Source: Corydoras sp. C115
Taxonomy: Eukaryota; Chordata; Actinopteri; Siluriformes; Callichthyidae
NCBI GenBank assembly: GCA_019802505.1
Contig: JAFMOC010000071.1
Span: 558,001 to 622,000, forward strand
Direction: 5' to 3'
DNA length: 64,000 bases
The translations under genes were made by a program, and so were the position numbers. Position 1 is the first letter of the stretch, and each line of letters opens with the position of its first letter. Under the pieces are notes generated by a model. The model saw only the letters and a list, made by a program, of their open reading frames with translations, searched no databases and was not told the DNA's origin. This document shows positions 10,361 to 20,819 of this stretch, piece after piece.

Positions 10361-11699
10361 TATAAATAAATGACATAACAGAAGGCTGTTATTGACATTA
10401 CATAAGTTATGTGTGTTAAATAACACTTTTAGGCTGCTGATAATAATAATAACACTGAAATTTGGAAACAAAATCATTAATTTATGAAGTTTGAATTGCA
10501 ATACACTAAAAATAATTGGTAAATTCATCAGCAATTGACTCCAAGGCAAAATATGTGGCATATTAACCACTTGTAAACCTGTAAAAATATTTGCCTCCAC
10601 ATGTACATTAGGTTTATGAAAAAAAAGCAATGAACAAAAGAGAGAAGGTTTTGTTTACTGAAAATTTCCTAATAATAACTGATGTAAAGCTAAAAACATT
10701 TTTTGTTTCTTCACAAATAAGACACATAATGAATAACAATCAGTTAAAAAGGTGCTCGTTGTACCTGTGAAAATCACTTGGAAGTCATTCAAGGATGTTT
10801 CTTCAAAATTTCTTTGCCAACTATCAAGCCCCGAAGTTGAAGACCTTCTCCAAGCTTACAAAGTGACGAAGTGAATGGATAAGTCACTAAAAATCCACAT
10901 CCTGCATTCACACTTTTATTTCATTGCCACAATAGAAAGGAGTTACCACGGTTACTGGAATCTGTCAATGCTGGCTGACTATTGCTGGACACCAATAGAA
11001 AATGCACTGGATGTTGAGTGCAAATATAAATCAACAGCGAAACAATCAGGTAAACTAATGCCACTTTAATTGGAATTAAAATTTTCATTAGTGACACATA
11101 ATTCCACATTTCTCAAAACTTTTGTGATACAGACATTATGGTTGTATCTAGAACCAATGGGATTGTTTTTAAGTGAGCAGTACCTATGCAAGCAAATGTT
11201 GTCCAATGTTAAAGATTAATTTAAATATTTGTTATACTGTTGATAATGAGTAAACAATGATTAAGTATTGCCGGCAATAATTATTTTCAGCAGGTCTGAG
11301 TAGATGAACACTATTAAGAACTCATTTTAAAAGAAGTAGCCTGGGACAGAAAGTTTTGATGACCAGGTGGTTAACTCAATTCAAATCAAATACTTATGGA
11401 ACAGTAGTCTCAAAGTAGCTTTAAGAATTCAGTGTACTACAAGCTTCAGCGATCTTATTTGATTAGTTTGTGAGATGCTATTGCTTCTATATTGGAGTTT
11501 ACTTTATCATATATACATTTTTGTCAGTAAAAAATATTTTGGGCAACAGTACCTGGCTTGTTATCCCAATTGCAGTTCCTGTAAATGAGATAAACATTGA
11601 TTGACTCAATGATTCGTTACTTAAAAAGTATATATTCCATACTGTATATCAGTGGTTGGCCATCAGTGCTCTCAAGGCCATCTGACTAACGTATATATA

Positions 11700-11773
<74 letters not shown>

Positions 11774-13192
11774 GTATATTTTCTTATTAAAACATTTAAT
11801 CATTGACATTTCATCATGGTTGGTTGCCAGGTTTTAAATATTGCCAAAGCCTTCAGAATGAATTTTTGCAGCCCAGGTAGCATTAAATAAGTGCCGCTCA
11901 ACCTGTTTTTTCAACCAATTAGATTAGGAGTCGGCAACACCAAAGCCTTCTAGCAGCCTTAGTTATGCCAGCATATTCACAGACTCTGATTTAAGTGTAC
12001 TTTTGATGATCGGACATTTTCAGTCAATTAAAACTTCATACAGAAATAGGACTCGACTTTGTGCATTAGCTTCCATGCCAATAGAAAAGGACTTTGTGCT
12101 AATTGAAATCTTTTTAAGGAATTTGTGTACAAATAATCAGGATTTAATCAGGATTCTTGGTGAGTGTTATTTTCCTAAATAATATTGCAATTTTATGAGG
12201 TTATTGTTGTTTAGATTTTATGTGTGACTACACAAGAGTAATGGGGTGGGTACAAATGAGGACTGAAGACAGAATTTTGCAGGCTCAGGAACAGACTACG
12301 AGGTATTTATCTGTTCTTCAATGGCACTTTATACTGCATTTCTGGATAATAAGATGTTTTTGTAGCCATTAAATAGTTATTGACAGGTGGATTAATTCAG
12401 ATGGAGCATTACTGCAGGCCTTTGTCTGAAAGGCACGGCCTGCCACTGCTATATAAATATTTATTTATACATTCTCTTTATTTCTACACTAGGCTTACAG
12501 GTGATCATTTATTAAAAACCCATTCACTCAGAATTGATCAGAGCAAAAGCCAAAAATCATTGCAAAAATCAATTTATTCCAGTCCACACCATGTCTTTAG
12601 GCACACATTCTAGTTAAGACTCAAATTTCTTGCTCTAGGCATTTTAAGTTTTTTTTTTTTCCAACCCAAGGTTATCATAAAAGTCTCATTATTTGAAGCC
12701 ATCTTGAACTCAAAACAGCCGCAAGCTGCATGTGAATAGGGCCAATATAAATTATTAGACTCACAGAATTGACAGGCAAAGCTAAAGTAAAAGTTTTATT
12801 CTCTTCTAATTATTAATGATTCTTATCTCATAGTTTTTGCCTTGTTTGCATTAAATATGATGTTTTTGTGACACTTATTTGGGCCTGGGGCAGGTCAGTT
12901 ACTGATTTGTGATGTTCAAAACCAGCGTCATTCTTACCCAACAAAAACATTATTCTAATATTCCTTGCTAAGTACTAACAATTGTTAAAGTTAAATCAAC
13001 ATTTATATAAGAATGCAACTGCAATGGCATTTCTGTTTTAAAAGCACTATGAAAAGAACTATAAAAAAAACATAGTTACACAAAAACTTATTTTACATTA
13101 ATGTTTAAAAGGCAAATAGGTCAAAACATGTATTCATTACATTACAACACCTGCAGTTTTAGGTACAAATAACCAGACAAAATCAAAGATAG
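10361..13192. other. no gene; AT-rich DNA with (TA)n tract
   Basis: A (TA)n microsatellite lies at about 11697-11770. Elsewhere the sequence is AT-rich and non-repetitive, with only short chance ORFs. 10940-10990 (GTTACCACGGTTACTGG) and 11640-11690 are not recognised. No RNA gene or splice-flanked exon is evident. Confidence 0.5.
11697..11770. repeat. (TA)n microsatellite
   Basis: About 70 bp of alternating TA, beginning just after GTATATATACTGTA. No SINE is attached, unlike the TA tracts at 16045 and 47238. Confidence 0.95.
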
Positions 13193-13257
13193 AAGTACTA
13201 TGGCTTAGAGGTTAGCACATTTGCCTCTTACCATTGGGGATCCGGGTTCAAATCTGT
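13193..13257 (+). repeat. SINE-A head fragment
   Basis: TACTATGGCTTAGAGGTTAG, then CACATTTGCCTCTTACC and GGGTTCAAATC match the A box to B box of the family. The body is absent; a SINE-B copy on the opposite strand follows within 80 bp. Confidence 0.65.
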
Positions 13258-13332
13258 TGGACTGACCTGATGCAAATTAGGAAATGAATTGTGAAAAATT
13301 ATTTATTTGCCTATTGTGTTTACACACATTTA

Positions 13333-13566
13333 ATTTGTCCTTTACATTTAACCCATCTGTGAAGTGAAACACACATATATATATATATATACACACACAC
13401 ACTGAGTGAAATGAGCACAAATGCCCAGAGTGGTGGCCAGGCTTGTACACAGCGCCCAGGGGGCAATTGAGGTTTGGTCCCATTCCCAAGGTCACTTCAG
13501 CTATAGTTTGTAAAACTGGGAATTGAACCTTCAGGTCGCAAGGCTAGTTACTTAACCACATGACCA
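13333..13566 (-). repeat. SINE-B copy
   Basis: Second interspersed family. Antisense landmarks are TTTGTCCTTTACATTTAACC, GAAGTGAAACACAC, GTACACAGCGCCCAGGGGGC, CAAGGTCACTTCAGC and a tRNA-like-head complement with GAATTGAACCTTCAGG and CTTAACCACATGACC. A TA/CA microsatellite sits at 13374-13400. The same body words recur at 19703, 36294 and 44331. Confidence 0.7.
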
Positions 13567-13914
13567 CCTTCTTAAGACCATCATGTAAAGTTTTTGGGGT
13601 CCTTTGAAAGTTTGAACACCCCTGCTTAAATACTACATTGGTCAATTTTAAGAGAAAAGCATTAACATAATATTTAGGTAAAATACTTTTAATTTGTTTT
13701 TGTCTTTATAACGATGTGATAAATGTATTAAACATGCCATTAATTGTTTAGAGTTTCACTATTACTTCCAATATGTTGGCGCTTAATAAAACGCATGACA
13801 TGAACGTAAAATAAATTTTACGCATGACATGAACGTAAAATGAAAGTAAAATAAATATTAAACAAATTACAAAAAAGTAAATAAAATAGAAAATAGAACA
13901 AAATTAATAGTTGG
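13567..13914. other. no gene; short local duplication
   Basis: AT-rich. The words ACGCATGACATGAACGTAAA occur twice, 27 bp apart (13791-13840), a small tandem duplication. Nothing else is recognised. Confidence 0.5.
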
Positions 13915-14214
13915 AGGGGCAGCACGGTGGCTTCGTGGTTAGCAGGTTCGCTTCTGAGTGCTAGGGATTCCTGGTAAGAATCCCAAATTGGGTGGAGTTT
14001 CCATGTTCTCCCCATGTCCGCGTGGGTTTCCACTGGGGTCTCCGGTTTCCTCCCACAGTCCAAAAACATGGATCAAGGTCAATGAATTTGCCAAATTGCC
14101 CCATATAGAGTGTGTTTTCAAATTGTCCCATATGGGCATGGGGAACCCCCCCAGTGACCCTAGTAGAGGATAAAGCGGAAGATAATGGATGGATGGATGG
14201 ATGGATAGATGGAT
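13915..14214 (+). repeat. SINE-A copy, nearly full length
   Basis: GGGGCAGCACGGTGGCTTCG head, body CCATGTTCTCCCCATGTCCG, then CCAAAAACATGGATCAAGG, ATATGGGCATGGGGAACCCC and a (GGAT)n tail at 14187-14213. The part between CCATATAGAGTG and CCATATGGGC is shortened, so the CTGTCCTGGGTGTATC segment is missing. Confidence 0.88.
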
Positions 14215-14768
14215 AATGGTTGGGTAGAGAGAGGTAGGATTTGTAAATTGCAGGTTGTAATTTTAATATTGACTCCAAAATACCAAAGTTATGCACTTCA
14301 TAAGACAAATGCACTGCTTACAGTAATATTTGTAAAATAGGAGTTTTTAATACTTGAACTTTATATTTGGAATGTGTTTTATTTAATCATGTATATTTTC
14401 TTGTATATGACAATTTGATTTAAGCAAATATATTACAGACATATGTCATACTTCACAAATAAAGTTACTTTTATATAAGCTACAAATTCAATACTCTACC
14501 AACCTTTACATTGGGGTCACATTGGTGTATAATGCTCAGGGCCATTTTAGCATGAACACAGTTTATAATATTTATAAGGTAAGAATAATGTTGAGACTAA
14601 CTGAGAAAAGCAGCAGAAAATTTTGTGGGAAGACACATGAGTGGTGTGGTAAGATCCCTAATTACCCAAATAAACTGATAAAAAGGGATAACAAAACAAG
14701 TAATGAAGGGATATTTTATTTGCTGATAGTTACTTCAGAGACTTCTAAGCAATCCAATGACAGTAATG
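14215..14768. other. no gene
   Basis: AT-rich unique sequence. The longest plus-strand open stretch (14522-14779) lacks any recognisable domain and I regard it as chance. Confidence 0.5.
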
Positions 14769-14948
14769 GAAGCACGTAACGCGTTCACCTCTCAGCACTG
14801 GGGATCAGGTTCCAATCCCAATCTGTGTGGTGTTTCCATGTTCTCCCTGTGTCCATGTGGGTTTCCACCAGGCACTCAGGTTTCCTCCCACAGTCCAAAA
14901 ACATTGATTCAAGGTAAATTTAATGTTTGAAATTGCCCCGATATAGTA

Positions 14949-14981
<33 letters not shown>

Positions 14982-15152
14982 TTGTGTGTGTGTGTGCGTG
15001 TGTGGGAGTGAGTGAGTGTGCACAGCGATAGATTGGCACCCTGTCCACCCTTTGCCCAGTGCCCGAAATGTTTTCCCCTGGATGGGCATTTGGAATCTCC
15101 CAGTGATCCTAATAGATGATTAAGCAGAAGATAATAAATTAGTGAATGAATA
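14769..15152 (+). repeat. SINE-A copy with (GT)n
   Basis: The head is truncated within the A box (GCACGTAACGCGTTCACC). The body is intact: TTTCCATGTTCTCCCTGTGT, CCAAAAACATTGATTCAAGG, a GT/GTTT microsatellite at 14948-15003, GATAGATTGGCACCCTGTCC, and TTTTCCCCTGGATGGGC. It ends AATTAGTGAATGAATATTC. Confidence 0.85.
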
Positions 15153-16040
15153 TTCAATTATTTTAATTGGAATTATTATCATTGAAGTTACTGCTAACCC
15201 ACAGCATCAGCATTTCAGCACCAAGATCAGCAGCCTTCCCACCGTCACTACCACAGTGATCTGATTACTATGCTGAAGCTGCTGTCAATTTTCTACAGCT
15301 GGCCAACCATGCTATCAAGTGTCTCTCTCTAGCATCCATGTTGGGGAGAAATAAAAGGACTGCACAGCAGAATTGGTTGCAAACTACTGTATGCATTCCA
15401 GCAGCTTCTAGCTTCATTTAATGCTGTGTCAAAGCTTACTTGATGTTGGCCTGCACATAAATTCAACCACCCTTCCTGTGAAGTAAATAAAAACCCCTTA
15501 GGGCCTTAACCAACAGTTGAGTTTTTGTGTATTGGTTAATCTAAACCCTGGGGTTAACCACATCATGGCTGGTGTACTGCAAAAAAACATTTTAAATTTA
15601 TACTCTAATGCAAATAAAGCATGTGCAGTAAGCATAAAATATAGATATGTGTGATTGCATTGTTAAGTAGGGGTCAGGGAGTGATGTGTGGTACACAGCA
15701 TTCGTAATCTTTAAAGACTTGACAGCGTTACTGCCGACGGAAAAGGCTCGTCATGAAAACGGGTAAATTATTCATGTAGGCTTCATTAGAAGAATGTGCA
15801 GGTCTCACTGCTAAGCATAGTATCTGTATCTACTTATGGCAGGGTGGTGCAGGGAAGAAAAATGATCATAAGTCTCAGTCCCTCAGAAGATCCTTAACTA
15901 ACTTGAAAGTTTAATGAGAGTAGGGGAAAAAGCACACAGTAAAATAATCCAGAATCTCTGAACACCATTTTGTTGGGCATTGGGGTATTAAATGTCATCA
16001 ATGAAACTGTTTTAAATGAATTTACTGGACAATAAAAATG

Positions 16041-16044
<4 letters not shown>
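15153..16044. other. no gene; unique DNA
   Basis: Non-repetitive sequence. 15210-15350 is a little less AT-rich (AGCACCAAGATCAGCAGCC; CTGATTACTATGCTGAAGC). No domain or splice-flanked exon is seen. 15730-15760 holds a few CpGs (ACTGCCGACGGAAAAGGC). Confidence 0.45.

Positions 16045-16106
<62 letters not shown>
16045..16106. repeat. (TA)n microsatellite abutting a SINE
   Basis: About 60 bp of alternating TA directly before the SINE tail. Short TA continues beyond the SINE head (16454-16464), so the SINE appears to have landed inside TA repeats. Confidence 0.95.
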
Positions 16107-16110
<4 letters not shown>

Positions 16111-16453
16111 TTCATTATCTCCTGCTTTATCCTCTATTAGGGTCGCGGTGGGGTTCCCCATGCCCATCCAGGGGAAAACGTCTCGGGCGCTGGGCAGATA
16201 GACCCAGGACAGGGTGCCAATCCATCGCTGGGCACACACTCACTCACTCACTCAAACACACTCTATATGGGGCAATTTTGAGAATTCAATTGACTTGATC
16301 CATGTTTTTGGACTGTGGGAGGAAACCGGAGAACCCGGAGGAAACCCACGCAGACACGGGGAGAACATGGAAACTCCACCCAGATGGGGATTCGAACCGG
16401 GAATCCCTAGCGCTGAGAGGTGAACGTGCTAACCACTAAGCCACCGTGCCGCC
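16107..16453 (-). repeat. SINE-A copy, full length, little diverged
   Basis: It runs antisense from the TTCATTCATTATCTCCTGC tail to CTAAGCCACCGTGCCGCC at the head: 347 bp with all family landmarks, an intact B-box complement (GGGATTCGAACC) and A-box complement (CCACTAAGCCA). It is flanked on both sides by TA repeats, the presumed target duplication. Confidence 0.92.
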
Positions 16454-17167
16454 ATATATATATAGTCTTTATCTCATACATATGGTGTAACTTAAATCAT
16501 AAAAATGGAGAAATGGCTGTGTTTCATTTAAATATCTAACTTCATATTAAACAAAATACCATGACATAGAGAAAGCAGTGAAGCAAAAAAGTTGACACAT
16601 AACTTGTGCACAGCTTTAAAATTACTATTAAATTATACACTATATTAGACCTGGATATTTCATGGCCCCAGGGCTACATCTGTCTCATTTACTGTTCTGT
16701 CTGGATTGCATTAGTTCAATGGGAATTTAGAAATCAAACATACATAAGTTGCATGGAATAGGGTTTCCCAGGGATTTTATTTTTCATTCACACACATATA
16801 AGTCTAAGAAAAAGAAAAGTCACCTTTAAGATGCTGTATGCGTACACAGGACAACTTTAAATTTTTTGCTTTAATTTTGAAATAAATTCTGCCTTTTTGT
16901 TTCAGTCCTCTACAGCATTTTTAGTTTGTTAATTGCCCCCTTGAGAAAATGAGCTGCCCACTATATAAACAAAAGTTTTTGAACACAAATGTCCCAATGT
17001 TAGTTACTGTTATCATGTTACAAATCAATGCCATAATGGTCTTAGCTGTGATTAAAACATAGTTTTGCAAAATTAAAGACAAACTAATGGGAGGTAAATA
17101 CTCCTACATGAGCTATAAAACCATAAAAAGCATTTTCCACATAGCTCTTACAAGACTAGAGGTATAC
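16454..17167. other. no gene; AT-rich DNA
   Basis: No repeat family, ORF of coding character or RNA gene recognised. It ends at the left target duplication (17156-17167) of the next SINE. Confidence 0.5.
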
Positions 17168-17308
17168 ATTCATTCATTCATATCTTCCGCTTAATCTCTA
17201 CTACAGTTTCGGGAGGGTTCTCCATGCCCATCCAGGGGAGAACATTTCGGGAGCTAATCCCCAAGTGCTGGGAGGCTAACGTGCTAACCACTAAGCCACC
17301 ATTCCACC
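17168..17308 (-). repeat. SINE-A copy with large internal deletion
   Basis: Tail, the CCATGCCCATCCAGGGGAGA segment and the head complement (GTGCTAACCACTAAGCCACC) are joined directly, losing about 200 bp of the body. Flanks are near-identical 12-mers, CTAGAGGTATAC (17156-17167) and CTAGAAGTATAC (17309-17320), a convincing target-site duplication. Confidence 0.88.
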
Positions 17309-18716
17309 CTAGAAGTATACAGAATACAAAATACCAAAATGCATGGTTAATTCAGTTACTTCACCAGAAATGACAGATTTCTAGTTGCTAATTTGCCAAA
17401 GCTTTACAGCACAAACATAGTTTTTACAGGTTTTGTGCAATTTCTTTATCTCTTTATTAGATAATATATTTTCGAACAACTACCCTGTGCATGGATAGGT
17501 CTATTATTTCATAAACCTATTGCAATGGGACTAAATAAAATGCCTAAATCAATAATTAAGTATCACATTTGAATATCAAATTTGTACATTGCCACTTGCC
17601 TGCATCAGGAACATTATATACATTTAGTTTTACTGGTTAAAATTTAAATGCAAATTCCAAAAAACATGAACTCTTTTGTTCCAAAATATATTTTCTGATA
17701 AAGAGATGAAGAAATTTCCCTGCACATGTAAAAACTCTGATTGTGCTGAAAAGATTTGGAGGGTTAGCAACCACAAATCATCCATTTCTACTGCAGTAAG
17801 TGAATTAGCAAGCTAATTATAATTAGGTTGAGGAATCTCTAATCCATTGAGGGAAGTCTCATTTTAATCCTCATCCTAAAATAATTTAGCATAATTCTAA
17901 GCACTTTGCTGTTGCTAAATGTTTCTCTCATTAAAAACCTAGTTCCTCTTCTTGATGGCCCTCAAATCTTAATCAGCAAGCCCTGCATGACCAGCTGTTC
18001 TGCTTCAGGGAACTAATTAATAACCAACCTTTCTTTTTCACTACACTAAGTACCTACAATATCTAGGTATCTCCTTTTCTGCATATTAGTTTACTGCCCT
18101 AATCATAAGCCTGCTGAGTTAGGTGTGTTTGTGTTTGGTCGGTCCTGGGGCAGAGGTCAAAGTCCAGTCATTAGGTTTAATAATGAGGCGCCATCGTCCA
18201 CTAGAGTCAGAGCCAATAAACAGATGCAGCATAAAATACAATTAATGGGTAAAATACAGATGAGCATTACACAAAAATTTGCTCATGTTAAAGATTGTTG
18301 TATCTATGGGCATACAGAGTGGTTAAACTACCAATACACACTCTTCCTTGGGAACAATTTCTCACACCCCACACATAAACCTGCAACTGTTAACAGGTAA
18401 AGTCATCAACTTTGAGAATAAAATAAATGGTTGATCCTAGCAAACAACGATGAGTTATGTTTCTTGTCGCTCTATTCAACGACAAAGTTAATCTACAGCT
18501 CATAATATGATAAAAGATTTAGTGAGTTATTTGAAATCCCATTGTATCACAACCAAATGAGGAAACCACAACTGCATAATCATGATGCCCTCAAGCATTA
18601 TTGTTTGAAAAAAACCCTTAAGCCTTAATGATCACATTAGCCTATACCAGGACTCAGTCCACGACCCACATTTTCTCATGGTCATTAAGTTGGGACCCAC
18701 TTTTATACAATACATA
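17309..18716. other. no gene; candidate conserved non-coding DNA
   Basis: Unique sequence apart from the right target duplication of the preceding SINE. 17740-18110 is rich in homeodomain-type words (GCTAATTATAATTAGG, ATTAATAACC) and is uninterrupted by repeats, so it is a plausible enhancer. The ORF at 18125-18400 has no recognisable domain. 18712-18716 is the left ACATA duplication of the solo LTR. Confidence 0.45.
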
Positions 18717-19070
18717 TGTAACAGGTGCCTAGGGCACCTGTCACCTGTTTTGTGTTTCGTCCCGTTCGTTTGAGTGAATTAACGTTCTGTGCTCATTAGT
18801 TTAGTTAATTAACTTCTTTTTGTAATTGGTTTGTCTTGTGCACGTGGTCGGGTGTCTTTTTGTATTTATGTCCATTGTTTCTTGTCTTTGGTGCTGGTCG
18901 TTTTGTTTTATGTCACTTAGTCTTCTGTACCTCTTGTTTTGTGGTGCACTGCACCTTTAATAAACCCGTTATCTGCTACCTGCGTGCCTGGCTCCCTTCA
19001 GCGCGTGTATATGCGGCGGCTTGCGCTCCCTATGCGCAACCGCTTCTTCCCGAGGTAGACTACCATGACA
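18717..19070 (+). mobile_element. solo LTR of the LTR-1 family
   Basis: A 354 bp LTR starting TGTAACAGGTGCCTAGGGC and ending CCATGACA, flanked by a 5 bp target duplication ACATA (18712-18716 and 19071-19075). Contents include the 10 bp palindrome at the start, TTAGTTTAGTTAATTAAC, the polyadenylation-like TTTAATAAACC, and GCTACCTGCGTGCCTGGCTC. No internal sequence is left, so it arose by LTR-LTR recombination. It defines the true ends of the family in this window. Confidence 0.92.
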
Positions 19071-19075
19071 ACATA

Positions 19076-19511
19076 CAAAATAAATTCATTTTGTAAATAC
19101 ACATTTAAACAAACTTATGCATGTAAAGTAAATTTATATTTATGAAATGAGGCCATATTCAATTTTAATGCATTTTCTGAGCTTAAAATCACTGGAATCC
19201 TTGGAATAAATACATTCTAAAATGTTTTTTTATAAACTGCATGTTTCAGCTGGCTTTTCAGACATAAAACAACTAATGGATTATATGTATTATGTGTAAA
19301 AAATACCACAAGGACTAATACTAAGCACATAGAGCAAAATAAATAAATAAATAAATAAATAAATAAAAACCTTTTTGATATTTTAAGGGAAGATCAGTGC
19401 CTTTAGCATTGATGATTATGAAGTTTGCGTGTGAGTGTGTTTAATTCAAGTTCATATTTTGCTTCTGTCAAGAATGCTTGAACCTAATTTCTTTAATCAA
19501 CCACTGTATTT
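19076..19511. other. no gene; AT-rich with (AAAT)n
   Basis: Contains a short (AAAT)n run at about 19339-19367. Nothing else is recognised. Confidence 0.5.
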
Positions 19512-19700
19512 TCCCAGAGCTCAGTGCTTGGTTCCATTTTTTAATACATGGTCTTTCAGGGCTTAATCATCATTTCATACCTTTGCTATGCTGATGACAC
19601 TCAGCTAAACATGTCCTTTGCCCTATTCAACATCACAATTTACGCTTGGATATCTGCCTGCCTTAAAATTATATCTGTTTCAATAAGTGATTACACACAG
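19512..19700 (+). pseudogene. L2-clade LINE reverse transcriptase fragment
   Basis: The plus strand reads SSVLGSIF, a stop, then YMVFQGLIIISYLCYADDTQ with LNMSF following. This is the L2-type RT core: SVLGP motif and the catalytic YADD box. YAWISACLKI downstream corresponds to the AWMSxNFLKLN segment. It is short and stop-containing, so a dead fragment. A SINE-B copy follows on the other strand. Confidence 0.8.
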
Positions 19701-19702
19701 AA

Positions 19703-19898
19703 GAATTTGTCCTCCACATTTAAAAAATCCATGCAGTCAAACACACGCATACACACAGGTAAAGTGAGCACACATGTACGGTGGGCAGCACTGTACCCAG
19801 TGACCAAGGAGCAAAATAGGCAAGGGGCAAGGACACTTCAGCCATAGTACCTTTATGTCACAGGGCTGGATCTTTAAACACAAGCCTGTGACTGCCAC
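19703..19898 (-). repeat. SINE-B copy
   Basis: AATTTGTCCTCCACATTTAA, GGTAAAGTGAGCACACATG, GGGCAGCACTGTACCCAGTG, GGCAAGGGGCAAGGACACTT and a head complement ending GTGACTGCCAC. These are the same landmarks as the copies at 13333 and 36294. Confidence 0.7.
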
Positions 19899-20187
19899 AT
19901 AAAAAATGTAAGTCCTTTTCATGGCTGGCATAAACAAACTGGCCATTATACTGTAGATAAAATATAGTATGATGATGATGATTATAATTATTATTATTAT
20001 TATAAAGGTCTTTTCCTTGTCATTTCAGCTAAAAGCCTTGTAGATCGTAACTTGCTCCGCCTACTCAAAACTCTAATCATACAGCTCTTTAATATCGATT
20101 TTACAAATGACTTACAACTAAAACTACTATATGTGTCCATTTATAATGTGATGTACTGTACCTCATAATACAGAATATATATTTATC
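19899..20187. other. no gene; (ATT)n tract
   Basis: Short ATT repeats at about 19979-20004; the remainder is unique AT-rich DNA. Confidence 0.5.
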
Positions 20188-20302
20188 TTATCTCATTATC
20201 GCCTGCTTAATCCTCTACTAGGTTTGCAGGAAGTTCTCTATGCACAGCCAGAAAATAATGCTTCAGGCATGGGCAGATACACTCAAGATGGGGCACCAAT
20301 TG
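20188..20302 (-). repeat. SINE-A 3' fragment, old
   Basis: TCTCATTATCGCCTGCTTAA, CCTCTACTAGGTTTGCAGG and GGGCAGATACACTCAAGATG are decayed family tail words. No head. Confidence 0.65.
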
Positions 20303-20455
20303 AGCCTATATATTTAATATACAGTAAGTATATATGTTTTTCATTCTCTGCCTCGCAATTGACTGGTGGCGTGTCCATTGTGTTTACTTGAGGCTCACCC
20401 TAAAAGCACTAAAGTGAGTGAAATATGAAGTATTTACTGTACATATACGCATAGG

Positions 20456-20808
20456 GCGGCACGGTGGCTTAGTGGTTAGCACGTTCGCCTCTCAGCACTA
20501 GGGATTCCCAGTTCGAATCCCCATCTGGGTGGAGTTTCCATGTTCTCCCCGTGTCCATGTGGGTTTCCTCCAGGTTCTCCAGTTTCCTCCCACAGTTCAA
20601 AAACATGGATCAAGTCAATTGAGTTCTCCAAATTGCCCCATGTACAGTCTGTTTGTGTCTGTGTGTGTGACTGTGTACCCAGCGATAGATTGGCGCCCTG
20701 TCCTGGGTTTACCTGCCCAGCGCCCGATACGTTCTCCGCTGGATGGGCATGGGGAACCCCCCCGCGACCCTAAAACAGGATAAAGCGGAAGATAATGAAT
20801 GAATGAAT
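20456..20808 (+). repeat. SINE-A copy, full length, reference copy
   Basis: A 353 bp copy. It starts GGCGGCACGGTGGCTTAGTG, with A box TGGCTTAGTGG (20465-20475) and B box GTTCGAATCC (20511-20520). Then come the family body, GATAGATTGGCGCCCTGTCC, GGATGGGCATGGGGAACCCC, AGGATAAAGCGGAAGATAAT and the (GAAT)n tail. It is flanked by an 11 bp target duplication, ATACGCATAGG (20445-20455 and 20809-20819). The A and B boxes mark a tRNA-derived pol III promoter. The TSD and simple-repeat tail indicate LINE-driven insertion. Confidence 0.95.
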
Positions 20809-20819
20809 ATACGCATAGG

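Noticed and set aside
16016..16298. IY-repeat open frames across TA tracts (also at 47119-47356 and 63216-63455)
   Set aside because: These are translations of (TA)n and (TG)n microsatellites, not proteins.
20456..20530. tRNA gene at SINE heads
   Set aside because: A and B boxes are present, but the sequence does not fold as a tRNA with proper arms by eye and recurs as the start of a 350 bp repeat.
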